Origin: Paracamarosporium sp. OC-R06-R3
Lineage: Eukaryota > Ascomycota > Dothideomycetes > Pleosporales > Didymosphaeriaceae
DNA length: 64,000 nt
Direction: 5' to 3'
NCBI GenBank assembly: GCA_019828545.1
Contig: JACVRA010000174.1
Coordinates: 186,001 to 250,000, forward strand
In this document: positions 44,267-54,043 of the stretch, piece by piece
Numbering within the stretch: position 1 is the stretch's first letter
Layout: every line of letters begins with the position of its first letter
Notes under the pieces: model-generated
The model's input: only the letters and a program-made list of their open reading frames with translations
The model's database searches: none
Told to the model about the DNA's origin: nothing
Made by a program: the position numbers and the translations under genes

Positions 44267-47014
44267 ATGGCAGGCCGGCGGCTCATCGACGCGGCGAAGC
44301 TGTTCAATGCCTCGAAAGGCATCGCAAAGCAGCACATCAAACTCCGCTCGCAACAGCTCGATGTTTACAGCAAGACGTCCTCCCTCGCCAAGGCTGCAAA
44401 GAACCAGACAGACCGGATCACCTTGACGCTCGAAGCCGCCCGCGCGCTTTCACAACGGCTGAACGAGGAGGCGCCAAAGTACGCGTCAGCGGCTGCACAA
44501 CGGGCGACAGGCTCACAGGATGCGGAGATTCCCAGAAGCAAGACTGTGAAGGAAGAGAGACCGAGGGAAGACACAAAGACAGGCTTGGAGCAAGATCATC
44601 ACTATGATCGGTCGGGGAGGAATACCAAAGCTGAGCCACCAGCTGAGAGAGAGCTGGGCGTGCAACAGGAGGACGCGGAACGGGCGCCACTGCCGGATGG
44701 AACAATTCCTTCTGCGGGAGTGACGCTGGAGAAAGAAGCAAGAGGGCAGGATACATTCAACGAACGGCCGGTGCCGGAGCCTCCTAAAGAGCCGCTGGCC
44801 GAGGAACATCACACAAGGCAGAAAGATGATGAGGGCATGCAGCCCGTGGAGTCGAAGGCATCTACGATACCTTTACCAGGCAAGCCCACCGATGCTTCAG
44901 CGGATGGAATCATGTCGGCGGAACAGATGCGCACTCAACATGAAGACTCCGACCAGATCCCTTCCCACGCAAACGAGCCGTACCGCCCCTCCCCTCCTCG
45001 GCAAGTACAGGAATTGCAGGAGGGGCACGACAGAGACGTCTTTTACTCTAGATCAGTAGAGACAAATCCGACTCCTGCTTCATCGCCAAGGACACAAATA
45101 CCTAGACACAGCGAGACTGATCAGGAGAGTGACGTTCACGTCAGGGACGAGCAGTTGAACCAGGATGTGTACTATTCTGTGCCCGAACCCTCTCAAGAGC
45201 AGATGCAGAGAGAGGACATTCCAGAGCGGATAGCTGTGCCGGAGCAAGGCGGTGTGCCAGAGGGCATCAATACAGACGTCTTCCGCACAAAGCGGGTCGC
45301 AAAGATGCTTGGAGCAAACCCATACCAACAGAAACCTCATCTTGATCTGAAGGGCGCTGCTCGAACACCTCATGACCACACGAAAACTGCACAGGGCCAC
45401 GATCAAGATACGTTCAATGTGCGAAGAAGCGAGGAGAATCAGCCATCCAAGCCTGACGAACCCCCTCAGCATGCTCAACCTGCAACAACCGAAAAGGAGA
45501 TGCATGAACTCGCTTCGCAGCTCGCAAAAGACGCGGAAGCAGTTCAACCACCCGTCTCTGAGGTAAGTGCCTTTTGTGTTACATCAGACATGAAGCATGC
45601 TGATATGCTAACAGCGGCATCGTAGATATCCAATCCAGTGATCGATGAGCCGCAAAAAGCGCCTTACGAATTGCGAGAATCACGAGTTCCATCATCTCGA
45701 TTTGGTCGTCTGTGGCAATACGCGGGCTTGGGTACAAGCATGGCGTTTGGCGCTGTTGGTGAGAGTCTGAGACGCGTCACCGGTACTGCAGCAGCTACTG
45801 GAGGCTCGCTTATGTTGAGCCCGGGCAATTTAGAAATACTGGTTGCAAAACTTTCGAGGATGCGAGGCGCTGCTCTGAAATTGGGCCAGATCATCAGTTT
45901 CCAGGACATCAAGATGCTTCCTCCAGCTATTCATGAAGTTTTGCAACGCGTCCAAGACAGTGCAGACTACATGCCCGCATGGCAGCGTGACAAGGTCCTC
46001 GCAAACAATCTTGGCAGCGACTGGCGAGATCTATTTGAATCATTTGACGAAAAGCCTATTGCAGCGGCGTCAATTGGTCAAGTTCACAAAGCTGTTCTCA
46101 AGTCCCCAAGGCAAGCAGTAGCAGTCAAAGTTCAATATCCAGGTGTAGCTGATTCCATCGATTCCGACCTGAACAATCTCTCCATCCTTCTCACCGCCTC
46201 ACGCCTCCTACCCAAAGGTCTCTTCCTTGACCGCACCATCGCCAACGCCCGCACGGAGTTGGGCTTGGAATGCGACTACACCCGCGAAGCTGAGTGGCAG
46301 GAGCGCTTCCGCGCCGCCCTTGCCGATGATCCCTCTGTCTTCAAAGTGCCCAAGATCTACCCTGAAGCGTGCGGTCGGCAGGTTTTGACCGCTGAACTCG
46401 TCCATGGCGTTGGTGTTGCGAAGCTGCCTGCTCTCAGCCAGGAGAAACGCGATTGGATCGGCACACAAATTCTACGGTTGTGCTTAAGAGAGATTGTGGA
46501 GTTCAAGTTCATGCAGACAGATCCCAACTGGACGAACTTCCTGTACAACGAAAAAGAGCATAAGATCGAGCTCCTCGACTTCGGCGCTTCGCGCGAGTAC
46601 CCTGATGAGTTTGTGGATCCGTACGTCAAGGTACTCATCGCTGCCTCGAAGGATGACCGCGCCGCCATCCGCGATCTATCTATCCAGCTTGGATACCTCA
46701 CTGGTGCTGAATCGCAGCCCATGCTTGACGCGCACATTCAGTCTGTCCTCACTCTAGCAGAACCTTTCCAGGCTTCTGGACCTGAGGTATATGACTTTAG
46801 GGACCAGACGATTACAGACCGGGTCAGGAGTCTGATTCCGGTGATGGTGAGGGAGAGACTGGCACCACCGCCCGAGGAGACTTACAGTCTGCATCGGAAG
46901 CTGAGCGGGGCTTTCCTCCTTTGCGCGAGACTGGGAAGTAAGGTGAAGTGTCGCGAGCTCTTCGAGAAAGCTATCGAAACGTATGAGCAGGGTGGAAAGA
47001 TGAAGGGAGCTTAG
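44267..47014 (+). CDS. COQ8: ABC1/COQ8-family atypical kinase
   Basis: Mitochondrial UbiB-type ATPase/kinase needed for coenzyme Q assembly. Exons 44267-45562 and 45626-47014 (894 aa). The C-terminal half has the diagnostic KxGQ motif (LKLGQ, about nt 45878), the Ala-rich loop AAASIGQVH, VAVKVQYPG, ECDYTREAE, TDPNWTNFLYN and DFGASREY. The first 430 residues are a basic start (MAGRRLIDAAKLF) and a long hydrophilic, probably disordered region with several copies of a D(V/T)(F/Y) motif: QDTFNERP, RDVFYSRS, QDVYYSVP, TDVFRTKR, QDTFNVRR. The last part of exon 2 lies within the kinase fold. The N-terminal extension is longer than yeast Coq8's. Confidence 0.92.
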
Positions 47015-47846
47015 GATGTGGAGTAAGTGCGTAGGCGAGGAATGTTGTAAGAGTACATTGTGCCATATTGTAAATATTTCAACTCTACAGTGCTTTGCAT
47101 TCCAAGACGTTTGGAATGTACATCTGTCAATGGATTCTGTCACAGCCTATAACGTTAGCCTGAGGGTGGTTTTGATGGTGCCGTCGCTACAGATGACGCT
47201 GTCTGGGTCGTTTTCAAGATTGCCCCTAGGACTCCCGTCGTGTTTCTGGGGCTGTCAACAGGATCCGAGGTGCTGCATCTCAACCGTAGACAATCTACGA
47301 CGCCTTTGCAATCCGACTGAAGATTTATCATCTGCAGTGCCACTGTATGTCATCAACAATGCCTGATAAGAAGCGCGAGTCACCTTTGCCGTAAATATGT
47401 CGTCAGAAAACCTTGCTCTTGCATTCCCCTTTACACCGCGTGCGATGTATCGACAATAACGTTATGAACTTTTCCGCCTACGTCCACCTTTTTTACTTCT
47501 TTATAAGCAACCTCAACCCTGACAATGAAGTTCAGCGTGATTATCAGAAGAATTGGAGATGCCCAGCCTCGTAGACTATAGTTCGGGGATAGCTCAAGGA
47601 GGGCGAGGAGGTCAACGGACAATGAAAAGATGAATCCGTCATCATAGAACTGAAAATGAGTGGACTCGTAGATACTTCTAATTAATGCCACTGGATATCG
47701 ACTACTGCCATCTCAGCTGAAAGACAGCATAATGTAGAAAACAGGGAGGCTTCCGAAACCTTGTAGAGATGTATTTTCTACCGCATTGCAGTAATGCCAC
47801 CAAAATGGCCTCGACACTCCGTGTCTCTAAATTTCCCTCGCTCCGA
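47015..47846. other. Intergenic, convergent 3' ends
   Basis: Between COQ8 (plus) and the MFS permease (minus). Contains one copy of a dispersed palindromic repeat near 47077-47140 (separate entry). No gene supported. Confidence 0.55.
47077..47140. repeat. Dispersed short repeat, copy 1, with palindrome
   Basis: TTTCAACTCTACA...GACGTTTGGAATG...CTGTCAA. The core 47098-47118 is a perfect inverted repeat: arms CATTCCAA / TTGGAATG around GACGT. A related sequence lies at 51882-51960. Confidence 0.65.
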
Positions 47847-49515
47847 TTATACCCAGTAGCGAAACCTGATATCCTTTTGTCCGTTCTCCAGCTCGCACAT
47901 CGGAACGTCTCCAGGCTTCATAGGCGTATCCAGACCCATCACCCTATCACGCCTCTTGTTCTCTCGCCTCATATACAACCCTAAGCCTGCAGTGATGATG
48001 ATGGCGAAACCCTGGAAGCTTCCGGTTCCTGCAAGAGCCTGGGTATACTTGGGTGCCCATTCTTCGCGAAATAATTGCGCGGAGATAATGGTGCCGACGG
48101 ATGAGAAGCCAACCATGACTCCTGTGATCATTGCTTTGAGGTATCAGTTATGGGCTAGAGAGTCTTGAGATGAAAAATGCTTACCTCGGGAATTTTCATC
48201 CGTCTTGATATTGTTGTGCCACGAATGCACTAGGCATGAGGGAATATATGTGCCCATACTCAAAAAGAACGTCCCCGCATAGCTCGGGCCTCCGTTCTTC
48301 AGCGGATCGAGCCCAGCCAGCATCAGGTAACCCACCATCGTGAAGCTCAAGCCTAAGCATAGATGCATAGTCCTTTCCTGGAATTTGTCGCTGCTGTATG
48401 TAACGCAGAGTGTGAAAACGCATCCGACAAGGTTAGGCGCGACAGTATAAAGGTTCGTCTTAATAGTGCTGTATCCGAGACGCGCCACGATCTGCGGCAG
48501 GAAAGTTCCAGTAGACTTGGTTGCGACGCCGTAGCAGATGCAGAGAAGCATGAATGGCCACATGATCGGGTCGGTGAGCGCCTTCAACCCTGCTTTCGTG
48601 CTGTATTTATCGTTGACAACCGCTGTCGAGTCCACCATCAGGCGCGTGCGCGCTGCTTCTTTCTCCGCTGGAGTAAGCCAGTTGCAATCAGCCGGAGTGT
48701 TCGGGATTAGCCAGAACGACACTGCACCCCATATTACCGTCATAGCTCCTTCGATCAGGAACAGGATCTTCCATCCCGCAATGTGGCTATCGATTTGGAA
48801 GACTCCATAAGAGATCAACCCAGTGAAGGCGCCGGCGATGGTCGCGGTACCATAGAATACAGCGGTTCGAAATGCAAGCTCGTTTCGTTTATAGAATAGG
48901 GTGAGATAGAAGATGCAGCCGGAGAAGAAGCCGGATTGAAAGCATGCGATCAGGATACGGCACGTGAGAATCCCGGCGTAGTTCTTGACGGTAGCTTGGC
49001 AGAGGGAAACAATACCCCTACAAACAGAATATCAGTCAGCTGTAGATGAACGAGATTAATCAGAACGTACCAGCCAAAGAGAAGACAGGGGATGACTTTG
49101 CGACCACCATAGCGTTTGACCATCATCGTCTGCACCGGTTCAAGCAGCACGAACGGAATGTTAATGACTGTCATCATAATCGAGTATTCCTCGCCTTTCA
49201 GCCCAAGTTCCTTGTCCATGCCATCGGTTTTCGCGTTTCCGATGTTTCCACCAGTGGTGTAGCGGCAGAAGTACCTTGGTCGATCAGTGACATCTCTCGG
49301 CTCTCTGGGTACACAAAAACTAACATGATCGCGAGAATCGGTAGCAACCACATATCCAGCTTTCGGACGTACGACTTCTCAGCCGCTGGATCTATGTAAA
49401 GTGTTTCCGAAACCTGGCCAGCCTTTGAGCTTTCATCGTCGGTCGCCGCACGTTTAACGTCGATGGAGACTGTCCTGCCCTCGGCACCGAGTTCCGAATC
49501 TTGAGGGCTCCCCAT
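47847..49515 (-). CDS. MFS permease, allantoate/Dal5-type (ACS family)
   Basis: 504 aa, about 12 helices, from exons 49515-49325, 49274-49071, 49017-48185 and 48133-47847. The first donor (GTTAGT) gives LLPILAIMYFCRY, in register with the LLPWLCLLYLLSF segment of Dal5-like carriers, followed by NIGNAKTDGM. Other marks: GFFSGCIFYLTLFYKRNELAFRTAVFYG, GWKILFLIEGAMTV, and WLTPAEKEAARTRL, the cytosolic loop signature of the anion:cation symporter family. Substrates in the family are organic anions such as allantoate, nicotinate or other vitamins. Divergent neighbour is a 2-oxoglutarate oxygenase. Confidence 0.9.
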
Positions 49516-50423
49516 GGCGAGCGAAAGGCAATGCGAGTTTGTGCAGACACTGTCAGGAGATACTGCTGGCAGCCCTTATGTCTGGTAATCGGTCCGAATA
49601 GCTGGACGACATCTGGAGGATCAACGACCTTTATGCTTGAACGCTCAACACGTCCACTTGTATCAAAAGGCCAAAACAAGCGACCGTAGACAACGAACAA
49701 AGGTGGGGGAAGCACACATTCTATATGGTAATCGTTCTGGTCAGCGGTGCAACAACAACCCTTGGCACTCCTTCACCTGCGAGACGTGATAAGAAAGACA
49801 TCTAGATGCGCACATTTCTACACGAATTCGAGCGGGGAAAGTGGGGCACGAGTCATTAAGCTATGATGGGGTTCTGCGCTGTGTGCGTATAAACTCTGGT
49901 AGTTTGGCCAACAGTGGTGGCATCGACTCTATTTGAGGAAGGCGTTTCCACGCAACCGGGTAATGCAGCCTACATGATCTGTATCACTTGCCTTCTCATT
50001 GGCTATGCGTTGTCGATCGTCTTGGCTGCGTAGTTACCGAGATAATGTCCACCAATGCCATCTATGCGGCGTTAAGCATGTCATAGAACCAGAAGGCTGT
50101 CAAGAGGGTGCAGGATTTAGGTTATCTTAGCCAAGGAGATAGCGCCGTTCACCCCGGAGCAGCATCATATGACTATCCGACAAGCGAGAAATGTATGAGT
50201 TGGGGTTAACGAGAGCCGAGGCGGTTCATCCTTCGTATGATAACCCGTCAAGCGTGGTGCTGCTGTGTAACTCCAAAGTGGGGTTGCAACATGAGACCAA
50301 ATGTGTCTGCAGGATAAATCGATGGATTATCGCTTGTCGTTCGAAGTATAGCTTGCCAGCACTGGAGAGCGCTTTTATCTATCCTGTCTAGGGCTTATCA
50401 ATTATATAAACTTACTCACAGAA
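49516..50423. promoter_or_regulatory. Divergent promoter MFS permease / 2OG oxygenase
   Basis: 908 bp between start codons pointing apart. A TATA-like TATATAAAC lies about 20 bp before the oxygenase start (50402-50412). No gene supported. Confidence 0.5.
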
Positions 50424-51609
50424 ATGGCTTCCTACGCAGGCGTAAACGACAAGGGTGACCATATCGATACTGGCATCGGCGGAGCCCGCAAGATCAATAC
50501 TTCGAAGCCTACCTCGGGGACGTTCTCCGAGATCCCCATCATTGACTTGACAAATGCAGCCGCACCTTCATTGGAAGATCGTAAGAAGGTCGCTAAAGAA
50601 ATCTACGATGCCTGTGTTAACGTCGGTTTCTTTTATGTTAAGAACCATGGCGTGCCCGACCAAGTGATCAAAAGCGTAAAACATGAGGCAAAGCGCTTTT
50701 TCCACGACTTGTCTGAGAATGACAAGATGGGATTGGACATTACCAAAAATTCCGAGTTCTATGGTTATGCACCAATCCGGCCGAAGCTCGAGGGTGGCAA
50801 GTCGAAGACTAGTATGCACTCGTATCTCCCTTAGTCATAGTCGGGCACTGACACAATCGCAGGGATGTTCGAATCTATCAACTTCGGCTATGAGCCATCG
50901 ATGGACCCCGGTGCCACGGGTACAGAAAATAACGGACCCAGTTTCTGGCCTGCAGAAGAGAAACTGCCAAATTTCAAAGCCAACGTTGGGGAGTACTACT
51001 CTGCTGTGATGAACTTGTCCCGACAACTGCTGCATCTTTTTGCGCTCTCTCTTGACTTAGAGGAGACCTTCTTCGACCAATTCTGCAAGAAACCTGGTGT
51101 GTTGTTGAAGCTAAACCACTACCCAGCGGCAGTGCCAGACACTACCGACACAGCGGGTATCCACGCTCATAGCGATCTTGAAAGTAAGACAGTACATCTA
51201 TACCAACCTTTCATCAAGTGTCTAATATACTCCAGGCTTCACTATCCTCCTCCAAGATGATGTCAAATCGCTCGAGGTCCTCTCAAAAGACGGTCACTGG
51301 ATCCCCGCTGACCCCATCCCAGGCACCTTTGTTGTCAACATAGGCGACGCCATGTCAATGTGGACCAACGATCTCTTCCTCAGCACCATTCATCGCGCAT
51401 ACAACAAAGAAGGAAAGGTGCGGTATTCAGTCCCGTTCTTCTTTGGCGCGGATTACGATGCCATTATGGAGACACTGCCGAGCTGCATCAACGAGGCAAG
51501 GCCGCTCAAATACAAGCCGATCACGGCAGGTGAGCATGTCAGAATGAGGTTGAACATGACGTATCCGAAGGCGAAAGAGGAGATGAAGACTGAGATTGCT
51601 GCAGCGTAA
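50424..51609 (+). CDS. 2-oxoglutarate/Fe(II) dioxygenase (IPNS-like)
   Basis: 360 aa from exons 50424-50811, 50863-51183 and 51236-51609. N-terminal DIOX_N region: IPIIDLTNAAAP and ACVNVGFFYVKNHGVPD. The iron site is His-x-Asp in GIHAHSDLES plus the distal His in STIHRAYN. The 2OG-binding Arg is in VRYSVPFFFG. Junctions KSKT|RMFESINFGY and DLES|FTILLQDD preserve the fold. The family oxidises small molecules, often in secondary metabolism; substrate unknown. No signal peptide; probably cytosolic. Confidence 0.92.
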
Positions 51610-52033
51610 AGGGAGATTGAGAAATGTTACTTCGGCATGTAAATTTAAACCCAGAGACGAATTTTTGATTCAATGCATGAGGGACATCTGTTCGTCATAC
51701 GACACGTAGATCAATACGATACCTTCAGTGAGCTGTGGGAACGAGAGCCTTTTGTCTTGGAGGTCTTTGAAGGCGCACAGCATCTAAAGCACGGCTTTGT
51801 CCACACATTCGATGCAAATTGCTGACTTAGAAATTTCGCGATAAACTATCAGTAGAACTAATGCCGTTACATTAACCGAATGTTTCAACTCTACAACGTT
51901 TTATATTTCAGGACGTTTGGAATGCATTTCCCACGTGTTTGTCTTTACCCTGTCAACGAATCCTTTGTTCGTTTACAAACCCCAACTCAGTAGCCACAGC
52001 ACTATTTTCTTTGTTGTTCTCACGCATCACTTC
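51610..52033. other. Intergenic with dispersed repeat copy 2
   Basis: 3' flank of the oxygenase and promoter of the next gene. Contains copy 2 of the short repeat at about 51882-51960 and a CACGTG at about 51932. Confidence 0.55.
51882..51960. repeat. Dispersed short repeat, copy 2
   Basis: TTTCAACTCTACA...GGACGTTTGGAATG...CTGTCAACG. Matches 47077-47140 with a roughly 20-bp insertion before CTGTCAA. The palindrome is degenerate on its left arm here. Confidence 0.6.
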
Positions 52034-52760
52034 ATGATAACCATCTCAAAGGCAGCCATGACGCCTCAACGTTCTCTAACATCCCTCTTCCTGCACCCCT
52101 GCTGCACTACACCCTCCCCTCGCAGCCGTTCCAAAACGTCAAGTCAAAAAAGTATCTACGCGCAGTACGAGCGTCGCCTCTTCTTACGACCAATCGTTCC
52201 TCCATGTAACAAGGAAATGGCTTGCCATGACGAGAAGAAGGTAGAGAGAAGCGCAAGTGCTGGGTCTCAAAAAGAAGACCACAACGAAGCGCCAGCAAGA
52301 AGGCCAGGCAATCAAGAGGACGAAGGTTAGTTTATCTAGTTCCTGAACTGAGAATCACTGCTGATTATGCACTAATGGAACAGACTCTAACTCCGACTTT
52401 GAGTCCGAAGAGGAAGTAGCTGAGCACCAAGATAACGACGAGGAAGGCAACGAGTACAAGCCAGATTCCCCTACCGCACCTACGATCCAGCGTCATACGC
52501 CTGCGGCACCCACCTTTTCTGCTAGTGCACAGCCTACACCCCGGGTAGCACCAGCGCTCCAACGTCGCCTTCATGCGCTAGAAGATGGCCGCCGTGCGTC
52601 TGGAGAGGGCCTCTCAGAGATAGTAGAGTATGACTGCTACATGAGATGCGGGGTTGTTGTGGAATTGAAACGGTCTGAGCCGATAAGGTGTAAAAATTGT
52701 GGGTGCAGGGTGCTGTATAAGAGGCGAACGAAGAGGTTGGTGCAGTTTCGTGCGAGATAG
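52034..52760 (+). CDS. RPB12/RPC10-like zinc-ribbon protein with long N-terminal extension
   Basis: 222 aa from exons 52034-52325 and 52384-52760 (donor GTTAGT, acceptor AACAG; phase keeps EDED|SNSDFESEEE). The last 45 residues match RPABC4 (Rpb12/Rpc10), the small zinc subunit shared by RNA polymerases I, II and III: SEPIRCKNCG, RVLYKRRTKRLVQF and a terminal AR. The second Cys pair is the normal CX2C. The first is CYMRC (CX3C), where the family has CX2C; the 13-residue spacing between pairs is kept. The extension is basic, then acidic and Pro-rich. Rpb12 is normally about 45-75 aa, so this looks like a diverged paralog. Start could also be the ATG at 52058. Confidence 0.8.
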
Positions 52761-53356
52761 AGGGAGCTTTGAGGGGAAAGAAAGGTATTATTGGAATGGG
52801 CTACGTGGAGTGTGTAGGTTTTCGTGGCTTGATGTGGGATGTTAGATAAGGGAGTTGTGTTTGGTGTATAGTAGCTCTGTGATTAAGAGTAGTATTGCTT
52901 TGATTGAATTTGAGCGTGTCGGATTACTTTGATGTTTGGTAGGTAGTGCAATGTTCAAAGGTCACGAACATGGTTCGCTAGCTCTACAATTGATGCAAAC
53001 CCGGAGACCTGCAGCTTACCTATAGCCGCAATAGCGTATCATCAATTTACCCTTACAATACTGATCTTTGCTGATATTTCTGGGACCCTTAATATGCTCT
53101 TGGGCTCCGGAAATAGTTTTTGACTTCTCCCTCTGCATTCGCATGAGCTGACTAAGACCCGTCCGTGCCTACAACGCTTAACTACACTGATTCGGCTCTA
53201 GTTCAGCGTCGCATCCATCCGCGAACCTCCCACAGGGCACCGCGTCTGACAAGCATTGTTAGTGGAGCCGGACACTACGAACAATAGAGCAAGACTCGAG
53301 AGCTACTCTGGACCAACATCCGATTCCGAAATTCCTGAAAGAAAGTGCAGTCCAAA
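52761..53356. other. Intergenic
   Basis: 3' flank of the zinc-ribbon gene and promoter of the next. No gene or repeat supported. Confidence 0.55.
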
Positions 53357-54043
53357 ATGCATCCCACACGTGCCTTCACGTCGCTCTGTAGAAACTCTAT
53401 CCACTATTCTACCAATCGTATATTAATTGCAACACGAAGACCCTGTTCTAGCAGCAACACGACGCCGAATATGGTGCCAATCATCGTTTGCGGTAAAAAC
53501 GCCGAGATCGCAAAGCTCGTCAAGAAACATCTCCTTCCGGAATATGAAGGCAAGGTCTTCCAGCTTCCTTTACATATCCTGAAATAGCTGACCCGAGTAT
53601 AACTTACAGTAGTACATGTGATTATGGGCACTGAAACCGGCAACACTGAGATTCCGTTGCTGCTCTCTGGCAAAGCACCTCCCAACTCTCACACCAACCT
53701 CGGTTCGCGGAACTACGCACAGATCCCGAAGGCGGTAGTCGCTGGGGGTGGATTTGATGATGCAACATTTAATGCCATGAAGAAAGTTAGTGACGACACG
53801 GAGGGAGCGGAGAGGGTACCGTGGCTGAGGTTAGGTGAGCAGTCCTGAGAAATATGATGCATCGTTTCATTTTGTTAATGAAATGCCTCAGATAAACGAA
53901 CGCTGCGACCGGGACAGACAACAGATGGCCGTCAGCCTCCAGATCGCGCTGAAGTTGACGCCTTTTGTAGAGTTACGGCGGAGAGGGTTAAGAATAGTCT
54001 TGGTAGGGAAGATATTAAAGGGAGTGGAGTGTGGGAATACTGA
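53357..54043 (+). CDS. Conserved fungal protein with probable GC-AG intron
   Basis: 189 aa from exons 53357-53549, 53610-53834 and 53892-54043. Family name and function not known to me. The body starts MVPIIVCGKNAEIAK and runs through HLLPEYEVVHVIMG, GNTEIPLLLSGK, GGGFDDATFNAM and VPWLRLDKRTLRPG to GVWEY. The first intron has GCAAGG instead of GT; only that donor gives PEYEVVHV, which I recall as conserved in such fungal proteins. Before the core, MHPTRAFTSLCRNSIHYSTN is Arg/Ser-rich and lacks acids, like a mitochondrial presequence. A later ATG (53471) would make a cytosolic form. The GKxAEI and glycine pattern hints at a Rossmann-like fold, unproven. Confidence 0.78.

Noticed and set aside
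49275..49324. MFS first intron with a 38-nt GTACCC donor option
   Set aside because: The 50-nt GTTAGT option matches the family helix length exactly and has a better donor.
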